A stretch of 64,000 nt of DNA from an uncultured Prevotellaceae bacterium. Lineage in GTDB: Bacteria > Bacteroidota > Bacteroidia > Bacteroidales > Muribaculaceae. Of this stretch, positions 17,165 to 26,129 are shown one piece after another. Below the pieces are notes generated by a model. That model had not been told where the DNA came from, did not search any database, and was given only the letters and a program-made list of their open reading frames with translations. Made by a program: the position numbers and the translations under genes. The DNA is taken from assembly GCA_900317325.1 (NCBI GenBank), contig ONGE01000006.1:1-64000 (forward strand), read 5' to 3'. The stretch's first letter is position 1. Each line of letters starts with the position of its first letter.

Positions 17165-18307
17165 ATGGTAGTAGGTTACGGTGGCCGTAAGATCATTATG
17201 GAGAATAATGATACGTCATACTATGGACGTATCCTTATCAAAGCATTGGCCACGAATTATCCAGACAACTATTATATCCTCTACTCTCCCGAGAACGAGT
17301 CGAACAAGCGACTCACAGCGCTGTTCAATGAGGATAGCGTGCGCGTGAAGTTCCCGCGCAACCACATCCACAACAAGAACCGCTGGTACACCAACAACGG
17401 CATCGTCAGATCGGCGAAGGCCCATGGTGTCAACACCTTCCACGGCATTGATGACGGCCTGGCCTCGGGATTCAACGGCAGCAACTTCCCCACCGTGTTC
17501 ACCATGACCGACCCGCTATACAAGAGTGCCAGCGGATGGTTGGAGCGCATGCTGATGCAACGCCGCGCACGCAAAGCGTGCAAGTTTGCCAAGCGCGTGA
17601 TTGCCCTGAACGAGGTTGACCGTCAAGTCATCATCGACCATTATCACCTGAACCCCGATAATGTCGAGGTGGTATATCCCTGCTTCTATGAAGGCTGCGA
17701 CGAGTCGGTTCCCGAGAACATGTTTGACATCCTGCGCTCGAAGTATCATCTTCCCGAGAATTTCATTCTGTACAAGGGCCGCCTCAACAGTGACGACAAC
17801 CTGAAAGAAGCCATGCAGCTCCTTCACGAACTGCGCAACCACAAGATTTCCATCGTGATGCTGGGTTACCGCACCGACCACTTTGACAACGTGATCAAGG
17901 AGCAGGCCCATGATCTGCACATTTTCCACCGCTTCAAACAAGTGGACAAGGTGCACCATGCCGACCTTACCGCCGTAGCACGTATGGCCAAGGCAGTCAT
18001 CATACCCAACACCGACCGCATGCGCGACCTGTGCAAGCTCATCAATGCTCAGCGCACGGGTGCGCTCGTGATTTGCAAGGACTCGGCCAAGGCACGCGAG
18101 TTTGGCGGAGACGGAGCCATCTATTACAACGATTTCCATGAGGGCGCTGATCTGCTGAGCGATGTCCTGGAGGACGAGAACAAGCGTCAAGCGATGCTCA
18201 ATGCCGCCCGTGAGAACAGCGAGCGCTTCACCGGCAAGGTGCTGGCCGACCATATGATCCACATCTATCGCTCGGTGCTCATGCATCGCCGACTCTACGA
18301 GCAGTAA
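17165..18307 (+). CDS. GT4-type glycosyltransferase
   Basis: A 380-aa cytoplasmic protein with two Rossmann halves. The N-terminal half (about 1-180) contains the acceptor-side pattern FHGIDDG; the C-terminal half has FILYKGRLNSDDNLKEAMQL and an ADLTAVARMAKAVIIPN stretch typical of group 1 glycosyltransferases. The usual donor-binding E-x7-E is weak. It probably adds a sugar to an envelope polysaccharide or lipid. No other glycan genes are adjacent, so the pathway is unknown. Confidence 0.75.
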   Translation: MVVGYGGRKIIMENNDTSYYGRILIKALATNYPDNYYILYSPENESNKRLTALFNEDSVRVKFPRNHIHNKNRWYTNNGIVRSAKAHGVNTFHGIDDGLASGFNGSNFPTVFTMTDPLYKSASGWLERMLMQRRARKACKFAKRVIALNEVDRQVIIDHYHLNPDNVEVVYPCFYEGCDESVPENMFDILRSKYHLPENFILYKGRLNSDDNLKEAMQLLHELRNHKISIVMLGYRTDHFDNVIKEQAHDLHIFHRFKQVDKVHHADLTAVARMAKAVIIPNTDRMRDLCKLINAQRTGALVICKDSAKAREFGGDGAIYYNDFHEGADLLSDVLEDENKRQAMLNAARENSERFTGKVLADHMIHIYRSVLMHRRLYEQ

Positions 18308-18340
18308 GTCACATCTCGCCAAGGAAACGACGAAGATACA

Positions 18341-18377
18341 ATAAACCGCCGCCCGATTACCACGGACGGCGGTTTAT
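18341..18377. terminator. Hairpin between convergent genes
   Basis: ATAAACCGCCG (18341-18351) pairs perfectly with CGGCGGTTTAT (18367-18377). No long T-tract follows, so activity as a bidirectional terminator is inferred. Confidence 0.65.
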
Positions 18378-18478
18378 CGTACACAGGAACTAGATTTTTA
18401 TATCTCCTGCCCGCTGGGGAATCATTGATAGCACTGAAGTGGGTCTTCAAGGCTATCGCCTGAACGGGTCGTAAAGAA

Positions 18479-19927
18479 TCAGAACTTGAAGTCGATACCT
18501 GCACCGAATACCTTGTTGGTGCGGCTATAGGTGTCCTTACCGGGCAGCGTGGTGCCGAAGTAGTCGGTCTCGCTGCGGTCATAGTCCTTGTAGGTAGTCC
18601 AGAAGTAGCCCACGTTGAGCTTAATCTTCTCGGTCACGTTGACAGCACCACCGAAGCCGATCGAGTAGCTGTCACAGGAGAAGGAGGTGTGGGTCTGGTA
18701 AGCGTCGCTCAAGCCGTAGTCGGTGTTCTGGAAACCGCCGCTCACGGTGAACATCTTGTTGATGTCCCACTCCACGCCAGCGAGCACCTCGTGTGTGCCG
18801 TGGCGCAGGGCCTTCTGCTTATCATGGGCCATCTCGGCATGCTTGTCGTCATAGTAGTGGTACTCGACGGTGGCGCGCAGCTTGTTGGGGATGAACTCAT
18901 AGCCCAGGGCAGTATAGAGCACTGCGGGCAGGTCGTTGGGCGTGTTCACGCCATGCTTATAGTCGGCCATCTTCTCCTTGAAGGCATCGGGAACATCATT
19001 CTCAAAGGTCTTGTTGTCGTTCTCGATGTTCAGGTTGGTCTTGAACTCATACTTGGCAGCCAGGGTAAAACCATTCCACTCCAGGTCTACGCCGATGATG
19101 GGGGTGACACCCCAACCGGTCTGTGAGCAATCGAGGGCAACCTTTGCCAATCCACCCTCACCGGCCATGTTGTTGAGTACCGGCACATATTCGGGGGCAT
19201 ACTGCTGCACCAGTGGCATCATCTGTCCAACGGCTTTCACCAAATTGTCGTTGGCGCTGGCGTTGATGTGACCAGAATAGTTGCCGTTGAAGTAGTTCAT
19301 TCTGAAACCAGCGTAGGCGCTCAACCAGTCAAGCACCTTATAGGTGGAACCTAACTGCAGGCCGAAGATATATTGGCGGCCTTTCATTGCCGACTCGATG
19401 TCATAGAATGACGGATCCACATATCCCTGGGGGAACAATGCGGCAGCCTGGGGGAACTTGCCAATGAGCGGCTTGGTCTGTGCAGCCACGCCTGCCATCA
19501 CAGCGGCATCAAACATGGGAAGACCACTGTCAAAATCGCACTTGCCACCGCCACCAGTAACACCGAAGAAGCCCGAGAACGTCCAACGGTCCTTCTTATA
19601 GGCACCATAGAGCGACGGCAGAACAGGAGCCTCGGCCTTGCCCTTGTACAGGCGGGTGTGATCGGCCTCGGGGAAGAGGGCAAAGGTCGTGAGCACGTCG
19701 CGGCGCTGTGAGGCGCTCTGGATGTTCAGCGACAGAGTCCAACCGTCATGGTCCATGAAGGCCAAACCGGCGGGGTTGGTATAGACGGCGTCAATCTCGT
19801 GGCTGGCACCACGGGCCATCATGCGCATGAAGGCGATGTGCTGGTTGGTGTTATGCAGCAGTCCACCTGCAAAAGAGGTCATAGAAACAGCTGCAACTGC
19901 GAGTAATAATGTTGTAATCCTTTTCAT
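18479..19927 (-). CDS. FadL/OmpP1-type outer-membrane channel
   Basis: A 482-aa outer-membrane beta-barrel. The ATG at 19927 gives a signal peptide (MKRITTLLLAVAAVSMTSFA) and follows a TAATTTTG -7 box at 19987-19994; upstream in-frame codons are disregarded. The mature N-terminus (GGLLHNTNQHIAFMRM ... YTNPAGLAFM) is the FadL-type plug with its NPAGL signature. Alternating beta strands follow, with a C-terminal Phe (GAGIDFKF). Family members bring long-chain fatty acids or other hydrophobic compounds across the outer membrane. Confidence 0.88.
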   Translation of the reverse strand: MKRITTLLLAVAAVSMTSFAGGLLHNTNQHIAFMRMMARGASHEIDAVYTNPAGLAFMDHDGWTLSLNIQSASQRRDVLTTFALFPEADHTRLYKGKAEAPVLPSLYGAYKKDRWTFSGFFGVTGGGGKCDFDSGLPMFDAAVMAGVAAQTKPLIGKFPQAAALFPQGYVDPSFYDIESAMKGRQYIFGLQLGSTYKVLDWLSAYAGFRMNYFNGNYSGHINASANDNLVKAVGQMMPLVQQYAPEYVPVLNNMAGEGGLAKVALDCSQTGWGVTPIIGVDLEWNGFTLAAKYEFKTNLNIENDNKTFENDVPDAFKEKMADYKHGVNTPNDLPAVLYTALGYEFIPNKLRATVEYHYYDDKHAEMAHDKQKALRHGTHEVLAGVEWDINKMFTVSGGFQNTDYGLSDAYQTHTSFSCDSYSIGFGGAVNVTEKIKLNVGYFWTTYKDYDRSETDYFGTTLPGKDTYSRTNKVFGAGIDFKF

Positions 19928-19986
19928 TGCTATACCTATTTTATAATAATCAAACCTGAAGTGGAGATTTTTTACTTTTAGGACAA

Positions 19987-19994
19987 CAAAATTA
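19987..19994 (-). promoter_or_regulatory. -7 box of the FadL-like gene
   Basis: TAATTTTG on the minus strand, 60 bp upstream of the start. Confidence 0.6.
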
Positions 19995-20200
19995 CTGCTA
20001 TGGCGCAACATAATGGGCAAAAAGTCACAAAAAATGGCCATTTTGCCCCAAATCGCCACATTATTACATTTTTTAACAATCTCAAACTGTTAAAAACGCA
20101 GGAAATCACCGCCTCTCAACGTCAAACGATGCTCGGGAGCTCGAGCCGCTCATCCGTAAGGCCCTTAGCCTCGAGTAATCCCGCAAACCGAAAGAAAAAC

Positions 20201-20268
20201 AAGAATAAAAGGAAAACAAGGATAAAAGGAAAACAAGGATAAAAGGAAAACAAGGATAAAAGGAAAAC
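20201..20268. repeat. Four tandem copies of a 17-bp A/G-rich unit
   Basis: AAGGATAAAAGGAAAAC repeated exactly with a 17-bp period (the first copy has one change). It abuts the long palindrome that follows. Confidence 0.85.
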
Positions 20269-20330
20269 AATAAGTACAATAAATACAATTGATTGTTAAT
20301 CAATAATTTGTATTTATTGTACTTGTTGTT
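20266..20330. repeat. Long AT-rich palindrome (possible cruciform or terminator)
   Basis: A 23-bp arm (20266-20288) pairs with 20308-20330 with one mismatch. The loop contains a nested TTGATT/AATCAA pairing. It lies about 150 bp downstream of pyrH and behind the FadL-like gene's promoter region. Confidence 0.75.
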
Positions 20331-20402
20331 CTATATCCTTAGCGGCTTAGCGTGAGGCGCGAACTGGTAAAAGCGTGGAGATTCTCTTATTCGGGTTCTT
20401 GG

Positions 20403-20421
20403 GCCGTGACAGAGTCACGGC
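20403..20421. repeat. Triplet-loop palindrome GCCGTGAC-AGA-GTCACGGC
   Basis: Perfect 8-bp stem with a 3-nt loop. It differs from the copy at 26031-26049 by one compensated base pair. Confidence 0.7.
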
Positions 20422-20483
20422 ATAGGCAACCCTGAGGCGGATACCTCTCTATACTCTAACCTATAAACTCTAAACTGCGAGCA

Positions 20484-21197
20484 TCACAGGGTGACGACGG
20501 TGCCGATGGGCTCGCCGGACATCACCTTGAGGAGGTTGCCGTACACGTCCATGTTGAAGACGTGTATGGGCAGCTTGTTGTCGCGGGCCATCACGGTAGC
20601 AGTCATGTCCATGACCTTGAGGCCGCGATTGTAGATCTCGTCGTAGGTGATGCGGTCGAACTTGGTGGCCGTGGGGTCCTTCTCGGGGTCGGCGGTGTAG
20701 ATGCCGTCCACGCGGGTGCCCTTGAGCATGACGTCGGCCTCGACCTCGATGGCGCGCAGCGTGCTGCCCGTGTCGGTGGTGAAGAAGGGGCTGCCCGTGC
20801 CGCAGGAGCAGATGGCGACCTTGCCGGCCTGCATGGCGTCGATGGCGCGCCACTTGCTGTAAGGCTCACCGATGGGGAACATGCCGATGGCGGTGAATAC
20901 CTGGGCAGGCTGTCCGATGGCTTCAAGGGCCGACGAAATCGCCAACGCGTTGATGACCGTGGCGAGCATACCCATCTGGTCGCCCTTAACGCGGTCGAAG
21001 CCCTGGGCTGCGCCCTTGAGGCCGCGGAAGATGTTACCGCCGCCGACGACGATGGCTACCTGTACCCCGGCGTCGACGATTTCCTTGATTTGGGTGGCAT
21101 AGTCGGCCACACGCTGCGGGTCGATGCCGCTACTCTGTTCTGCTGCCAGCGACTCGCCGCTGAGCTTGAGCAATATGCGATGATAAATCGGTTTCAT
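20484..21197 (-). CDS. pyrH: UMP kinase PyrH
   Basis: A 237-aa amino-acid-kinase-fold enzyme that phosphorylates UMP to UDP in pyrimidine nucleotide synthesis; cytoplasmic and normally hexameric. Signatures: ILLKLSGESL at the N-terminus, VVGGGNIFRG, FTTDTGSTLRAIE and DGIYTADPEKDP. Length matches the family. It follows the TPR gene on the same strand across a terminator-like hairpin. Confidence 0.95.
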   Translation of the reverse strand: MKPIYHRILLKLSGESLAAEQSSGIDPQRVADYATQIKEIVDAGVQVAIVVGGGNIFRGLKGAAQGFDRVKGDQMGMLATVINALAISSALEAIGQPAQVFTAIGMFPIGEPYSKWRAIDAMQAGKVAICSCGTGSPFFTTDTGSTLRAIEVEADVMLKGTRVDGIYTADPEKDPTATKFDRITYDEIYNRGLKVMDMTATVMARDNKLPIHVFNMDVYGNLLKVMSGEPIGTVVTL

Positions 21198-21230
21198 ATC
21201 TGATAAACAATTTAATGACTAGTGGTTATG

Positions 21231-21274
21231 AAAAAAGGGCTGGCACAAAACCAAGTTTTGTCCACCCCTTTATC
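21231..21274 (-). terminator. Terminator after the TPR gene
   Basis: On the minus strand, AAAGGG-TGG-CAAAAC pairs with GTTTTG-CCA-CCCTTT, with small internal bulges, and ends in a T6 run. Confidence 0.7.
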
Positions 21275-21293
21275 TTTTTCATTCTGTAAAGAA

Positions 21294-21971
21294 TTACTTG
21301 CCTGCGAGTGCATTGGCACGCTCCAGATACTTGTCGACACTGAAGCCGTTCTGCTGACAGTAAATAGGATACTGGTCCTTGATTGTCTGGTAGATAGCAG
21401 CCTCGTCGGCAAACTTCTTCTGCTCGTGCAGAACAGTAGCCTTCTTGATCATGAAAGCGGGAGCATAAACCTCGTTGCCGTTTGCCAGGCTGATGGCCTT
21501 GTCGTAGCAAGCCAGTGCCTTGTCGAGTTTCTTGAGGTTCACGTAGCAGTCGCCCAGCAGCGATTGCGAAGCGGGACCAATGAGGTTGCCATCGGGGCTG
21601 AACTCCTCGAGGTGCTTGGCAGCCTTCTCATACTCACCCTTCTGATACAACAGGATGGCAGCGTTGAGGTGAGCACGCTCACCAGCCTTGTTTCCAAACT
21701 CGTCGGCCACTTTCTCGTAAGCCTTCAAAGCTTCATCCTGATTCTGCTGCAACAATGCGATATCAGCTTTGCCGATAGCCTCCCTGGCATCGGCGATGTT
21801 CTTCTTGTGGAGGTAGATGTATCCACCAGCCAAGAGAGCGATCAAAGCGATACCGATGAGCGCCCAGGTAACATACTTCTTGTTGTCTTCGATGCGTTGT
21901 GCCGCACTGGTCAATGATTCATTCACCTCTTCGAGAGTCGTGCGGGCACCTTGATTCTGTTTTTTTGCCAT
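21294..21971 (-). CDS. Membrane-anchored TPR protein (YfgM-like)
   Basis: A 225-aa protein with a single transmembrane helix at about 35-55 (YVTWALIGIALIALLAGGYIY). Tetratricopeptide-like repeats follow (ALKAYEKVADEFGNKAG, LGDCYVNLKKLDKALACYDKAISL). The topology matches YfgM-type ancillary translocon proteins and similar Bacteroidales TPR proteins, which hold periplasmic or secreted clients. A TACTTTTG -7 box lies at 22013-22020. Confidence 0.8.
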   Translation of the reverse strand: MAKKQNQGARTTLEEVNESLTSAAQRIEDNKKYVTWALIGIALIALLAGGYIYLHKKNIADAREAIGKADIALLQQNQDEALKAYEKVADEFGNKAGERAHLNAAILLYQKGEYEKAAKHLEEFSPDGNLIGPASQSLLGDCYVNLKKLDKALACYDKAISLANGNEVYAPAFMIKKATVLHEQKKFADEAAIYQTIKDQYPIYCQQNGFSVDKYLERANALAGK

Positions 21972-22012
21972 TTTATTGCGTTAATTTAGTGTTTTCGACA
22001 ATTTTGCGGGTG

Positions 22013-22020
22013 CAAAAGTA
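22013..22020 (-). promoter_or_regulatory. -7 box of the TPR gene
   Basis: TACTTTTG on the minus strand, 42 bp upstream of the start. Confidence 0.55.
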
Positions 22021-22123
22021 ATAGATATTATTAACATTGAAAAACAAAACGGCAAGATTTTTTATTTTTAGGCCATTTTTGATGCTTATAAGGCGGTTTT
22101 CACTGTGTTAGAGACGCTTTTTA

Positions 22124-22155
22124 TTTGGAGTTTTCAATCCAAAGCAGTATCTTTG
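22124..22155 (+). promoter_or_regulatory. Promoter of the 22183 zinc-ribbon gene
   Basis: TTTG at 22124-22127 and TATCTTTG at 22148-22155, spaced by 20 bp. This sets the true start at the ATG 28 bp further on. Confidence 0.8.
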
Positions 22156-22182
22156 CGCCCACATCTATATAGCTATCATTCT

Positions 22183-22788
22183 ATGGAACTCAAGTGCCCA
22201 CAATGCGGTAAATGGATGGCCGTGTCACAAGAAGAGCTGATGACGCACGACTGCCAAGTCGTATGTCCCCAGTGCCTTGCTGTCTGTCGCTATGAGGGCG
22301 GCAGTCTGGTGGTTCGCGACGACTCGGATGCTCCCTATCGTCACACCGCCAGCGTGAGCACCAGTGTCCAGGAGGACAAATCACGTTTCTGCTACAGTTG
22401 CGGCAGGAAGTTGCCCGAGGGCATCAGTTTCTGTCCCTACTGCGGTGTTGACCTGAAAGCGCCGTTTGAAGAGGCTCCCGCAAGTGCCAAGGCCGAGTCC
22501 AAGCATCCAAGTGCCCCGGCTCCCAGCCCAACCGCTGCCACCAAGCAAGAGCCCAGCCAATCCAGCCGCAAGGCCGAGGAGCCCACACCCATGCCTCAAT
22601 CGACCCGCTTCGAGGACAAGTTGCGTACCATGCCTCATCAGTACAAGGCCACACAGCCGCATCTGCATCAAAACGGAACCATGCCGAGCATTGCTTTCAA
22701 GGTGGTTGCCTACATCACGATTGCGGTGCTGCTCATCCTGCTGGTTTACATCATCTATTCAGGCATGAGCATCGAACCCGCCATGTGA
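22183..22788 (+). CDS. Double zinc-ribbon protein with C-terminal membrane anchor
   Basis: A 201-aa protein. Two Cys4 zinc ribbons are visible: CPQC with CPQC at about 4-28, and CYSC with CPYC at about 68-89. A long Pro/Ala/Ser/Gln linker (about 95-140) leads to a single C-terminal transmembrane helix (VAYITIAVLLILLVYIIY). The ATG at 22183 is chosen because it follows a full promoter and starts directly at the first ribbon. Architecture like this suggests a tail-anchored scaffold; a second zinc-ribbon membrane protein lies at 27479-28939. Function unknown. Confidence 0.75.
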   Translation: MELKCPQCGKWMAVSQEELMTHDCQVVCPQCLAVCRYEGGSLVVRDDSDAPYRHTASVSTSVQEDKSRFCYSCGRKLPEGISFCPYCGVDLKAPFEEAPASAKAESKHPSAPAPSPTAATKQEPSQSSRKAEEPTPMPQSTRFEDKLRTMPHQYKATQPHLHQNGTMPSIAFKVVAYITIAVLLILLVYIIYSGMSIEPAM

Positions 22789-22860
22789 CAAGGCTCATCA
22801 CGGACAGGACTAACGATTGACGCATCGAAGTGCGTCTTTTTTTTGCCCAGGAACAATCAA

Positions 22861-22888
22861 CCCCACGCTAAGGCGCTAAGGCGCGAAG
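22861..22888. repeat. CACGCTAAGGCGCTAAG-family repeat
   Basis: A dispersed intergenic copy. The surrounding gap (22789-23076) otherwise holds only a T8 run near 22840 and the terminator at 23021. Confidence 0.6.
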
Positions 22889-23020
22889 AGTTTTATAACC
22901 GACCCTTCGGGGCTAATGCCAATTACACGAATTTAACTTATTGCGCGGATGGGCAGATGGAGCGGCAATCGTCTCATGGTGTCATTGAATGGAGGCATTG
23001 ATTGATTTGGGTATAGATGA

Positions 23021-23062
23021 AAAAAGTTGACAGTTGAAGATTCACAACTGTCAACTTTTTTA
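23021..23062 (-). terminator. Terminator of the CoA-transferase gene
   Basis: A perfect 16-bp stem (AAAAAGTTGACAGTTG with its complement) and an 8-nt loop, with T-runs in both directions. Confidence 0.88.
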
Positions 23063-23076
23063 GATAAGGCTGAATT

Positions 23077-24576
23077 TTACTTCAGGAACTTGGCGAAGTC
23101 GGTCTTGCGCATGTCGCCGTCGTGCATCAGGGTGCTGTGGAAGGCGAAGGCGATGTCGGGGTTCATCATCACGTGGCCCTTCTTGGCGAGGTTGAGGTAC
23201 TCGCGCAACAGGGGACGATAAACGGGATGAGCGGCATGCTCAATGATTTCGTGGGCGCTCTGCACGGGATCCTTGCCGCGCAGGTCGGCGATACCCTGGT
23301 CGGTGATGATGATATCGACCGAGTGCGGGTTGTGGTCGGGATAGGACACCATGGGCACGATAGTGCTGATGCAGTCGTCCTTCTTGATCGACGGGCACAG
23401 GAAGATGCTGATGTAGGCATTGCGGGTGAAGTCGCCCGAACCGCCGACACCGTTCATCAGACGGGTGCCGCTGACGTGTGTCGAGTTGATGTGACCGTAG
23501 ATGTCGGCCTCGATGGCAGTGTTCATCGTGATGACACCAAGACGGCGCACTACCTCGGGATTGTTGCTGATTTCGCTGGGACGCATGAGCACCTTGTTGT
23601 GCAGAGCCTCGCCCTTCTCAAAGAACTCGGTCATGGCACCGCTGGAGAAGGTCATCGAGCAGGTGCTGGCAAACTTACACTTACCGCTCTCGAGCAGCTC
23701 GAGCACGCTGTCCTGAATCACCTCGGTGTACATCTCGAACGGGGGGATGTCGTCGCTCTTGTCGAGGGCATCGAGCACGGCGTTGGCGATGTTGCCCACA
23801 CCACTCTGCAGGGGCAGGAACTCCTTGGGGATGCGGCCCTGCTTGAGCTCATTGACGAGGAATGCGCACACGTTGCGACCGATGGCGGCAGTCACCTCGT
23901 CAACCGGGGTGAAGGCGCCCTCCTTGCTAATGGGCAGCGAAGTCTTGACAACGCCGATGACCTTCTTGGGGTCAACATGGGCGGTGGGGGTGCCCACGCG
24001 GTCGTGAGGCGTGTAGATGGGGATCTCGCGACGATAAGGGGGATCATTGGGCGTATAGACGTCGTGCATACCACGGATGGTCTCGGGAATCTGGTCATTG
24101 ACCTCGACAATCACCTTGTCGGCCATCTTGAGCCAAGTAGCGGTGTTGCCCATGGAGGTGCCCAGGATGAGTTCGCCGTCATCGGTGATGCTCTGAGCCT
24201 CGACGATGGCGATGTCCATCTTGCCATAGAAGCCATAGCGGAATTCCTGTGCCAACTCGCTCAGGTGACGGTCGTTATAGTGAATGGCATTAGCGTTGAT
24301 GGCCTTGCGCATATCGGGATGCGACTGATAGGGGGTGCGGAAGTTCAAGGCATCGGCACGGGTCAACTCGCCATCGATGTGGTCGCTGGTCGAGGCGCCG
24401 CTGAAAAGGTTGATCTTGAATTCACGTCCAGCCTCATGCTCGCGCTTGGCGCGCTCGGCGATGGCAACAGGCACTGCCTGAGGACAACCGGGCGAAGTAA
24501 AGCCCGAAACACCCACTGTGAAGCCATTTTGTACAAATTCGGCGGCTTCCTCGGCCGAAATAATCGGATAAATCAT
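23077..24576 (-). CDS. Succinyl-CoA:acetate-type CoA-transferase / acetyl-CoA hydrolase family
   Basis: A 499-aa cytoplasmic enzyme of the class I CoA-transferase (AarC/Cat1-like) family. It moves CoA between succinate, acetate or related acids and would help form acetate or succinate from acyl-CoAs in a fermenter. Seen in sequence: FTVGVSGFTSPGCPQAVP at the N-terminus, the SGVGNIANAVL glycine loop, Glu285 in YTEV (probable CoA-thioester nucleophile, by position), and NTAIEADIYGHINSTH. Full length for the family. The exact acid substrates cannot be read from sequence. Confidence 0.88.
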   Translation of the reverse strand: MIYPIISAEEAAEFVQNGFTVGVSGFTSPGCPQAVPVAIAERAKREHEAGREFKINLFSGASTSDHIDGELTRADALNFRTPYQSHPDMRKAINANAIHYNDRHLSELAQEFRYGFYGKMDIAIVEAQSITDDGELILGTSMGNTATWLKMADKVIVEVNDQIPETIRGMHDVYTPNDPPYRREIPIYTPHDRVGTPTAHVDPKKVIGVVKTSLPISKEGAFTPVDEVTAAIGRNVCAFLVNELKQGRIPKEFLPLQSGVGNIANAVLDALDKSDDIPPFEMYTEVIQDSVLELLESGKCKFASTCSMTFSSGAMTEFFEKGEALHNKVLMRPSEISNNPEVVRRLGVITMNTAIEADIYGHINSTHVSGTRLMNGVGGSGDFTRNAYISIFLCPSIKKDDCISTIVPMVSYPDHNPHSVDIIITDQGIADLRGKDPVQSAHEIIEHAAHPVYRPLLREYLNLAKKGHVMMNPDIAFAFHSTLMHDGDMRKTDFAKFLK

Positions 24577-24600
24577 TTTTTAGTTTTTAGTTTCTGGTTA

Positions 24601-24660
24601 AATCAAACAAGTGTAACAACAGGGTATTGAGTTGCTCGTGTTGCTATCGGTTGTTTGATT
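24601..24660. other. 10-bp inverted repeat between pgi and the CoA-transferase
   Basis: AATCAAACAA (24601-24610) and TTGTTTGATT (24651-24660) are perfect complements separated by 40 nt. It could be a long-loop hairpin in the pgi-to-CoA-transferase transcript or an operator. Confidence 0.4.
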
Positions 24661-24667
24661 ATTATAG

Positions 24668-25987
24668 TTATTGTTTGAGCCTAATTTTCATTTGGGCGGT
24701 AGCCTCCTCGTGGCCGGGTTTCTCCAACAAGGCGAACATGTTCTTCTTGTAGGCCTCGACACCGGGCTGATCAAACGGGTTAACACCCAGGATGTAACCA
24801 CTCACACCGCACGCCTTCTCAAAGAAGTAGATCAGCTGGCCGAGGTAACGCTCGGTCACGGCGGGAATGGTGATGAGCAAGTTGGGAACGCCGCCGTCGA
24901 TGTGGGCTAGGCGAGTACCCAGCTCGGCCATCTTGTTGACATAGTCCACGTTCTTGCCGGCGATGTAGTTGAGTCCGTCCAGGTCGGCATCATCGTTGGG
25001 GATGATGACCTCGTGCTGCTGGTCACCCACGCTGAGCACCGTCTCAAAGATGGTGCGCTCACCGTCTTGAATCCACTGGCCCATGCTGTGCAAGTCGGTG
25101 GTGAAGTCCACACTGGCGGGGAAGATTCCCTTGTGGTTCTTACCCTCGCTCTCGCCGTAGAGCTGCTTCCACCACTCGGCCAGGAAGTGCAGGCGCGGGG
25201 TGAAGTTGGCCAAGATCTCTATCTTCTTGCCCTGCTGGTAGAGGGCGTTGCGTGCAATGGCATAGTCGAGCACCTGTTCTTCGCCGCCCTGCTCCATCTC
25301 GACAGCACCCTTGACCAGGGCACGGATGTCGAATCCAGCCACTGCGATGGGCAACAGTCCGACGGGAGTGAGCACCGAAAAACGGCCGCCCACGTCATCG
25401 GGGATGACAAAGGTTGCATAACCCTCCTCGATAGCGAGGCGACGCAATGCACCGCGACGTGCGTCGGTGATAGCGATGATGTTGCGGCTGGCAAATTCCT
25501 TGCCCTCCTGCTGCTCGAGCATCTCCTTGAAGAGGCGGAAAGCGATGGCCGGCTCGGTTGTCGTTCCCGACTTGGAGATGACGATGATACCGAACTTGTG
25601 ACCGCGCACCAGGTCCATCATGTCGTACAGGTAATCCTCGCCGATATTGCTGCCAGCAAACAGAACCTTGGGGCCACCATCAGTCCTGTAGGCGGCGAAG
25701 TGGTTGCTCAGGGCCTCGATGACGGCCTTACCACCGAGGTAACTGCCGCCGATGCCGATGCTGATGACATACTCGCACTCGCTGCGCAATTGTGCAGCAC
25801 TCTCTTCGATTGCCTGTAACTGCTGCTCGTCGATGCTGCTGGGCAGGTGGAGCCAGCCCAAGAAATCGTTGCCGGCACCACTGCCGCTTTCCAGCGTCTG
25901 CTTTGCGGCCATGGCAGCGTCACGTAATGCCTGTGTTTCCAAGCCCTGAAGGGCGAATTTGCTGATTACTTGAATTGAATCGTTCAT
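24668..25987 (-). CDS. pgi: Glucose-6-phosphate isomerase
   Basis: A 439-aa isomerase of glucose-6-phosphate and fructose-6-phosphate, a step shared by glycolysis and gluconeogenesis. Short bacterial-type form. Sugar-phosphate-binding SIS segments are clear: [32 protein letters not shown] and [16 protein letters not shown]. The catalytic regions [10 protein letters not shown] and [23 protein letters not shown] (read as two motifs) are present. Stands alone between a GNAT-like gene and the CoA-transferase. Confidence 0.96.
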   Translation of the reverse strand: MNDSIQVISKFALQGLETQALRDAAMAAKQTLESGSGAGNDFLGWLHLPSSIDEQQLQAIEESAAQLRSECEYVISIGIGGSYLGGKAVIEALSNHFAAYRTDGGPKVLFAGSNIGEDYLYDMMDLVRGHKFGIIVISKSGTTTEPAIAFRLFKEMLEQQEGKEFASRNIIAITDARRGALRRLAIEEGYATFVIPDDVGGRFSVLTPVGLLPIAVAGFDIRALVKGAVEMEQGGEEQVLDYAIARNALYQQGKKIEILANFTPRLHFLAEWWKQLYGESEGKNHKGIFPASVDFTTDLHSMGQWIQDGERTIFETVLSVGDQQHEVIIPNDDADLDGLNYIAGKNVDYVNKMAELGTRLAHIDGGVPNLLITIPAVTERYLGQLIYFFEKACGVSGYILGVNPFDQPGVEAYKKNMFALLEKPGHEEATAQMKIRLKQ

Positions 25988-26030
25988 GACTGTGAATGAT
26001 ATTTAGTTACTGATGTTTCTTGTTGCGGGG

Positions 26031-26049
26031 GCCGTGGCAGAGCCACGGC
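26031..26049. repeat. Triplet-loop palindrome GCCGTGGC-AGA-GCCACGGC
   Basis: Perfect 8-bp stem with loop AGA. It is followed by two GGGGGANCCGGGAGGGCCA-like G-rich repeats up to about 26100. Confidence 0.7.
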
Positions 26050-26129
26050 ACGGGGGACCGGGAGGGCCAAGCCGGGGGAACCGGGAGGGCCAGAGGAGAC
26101 GGCGGGATGGCTGCCTTCTTGACCGGGGG

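Noticed and set aside
20106-20303. A minus-strand frame with repeated Tyr-Phe-Pro-Cys segments.
   Set aside because: It is produced entirely by the 17-bp tandem repeat.
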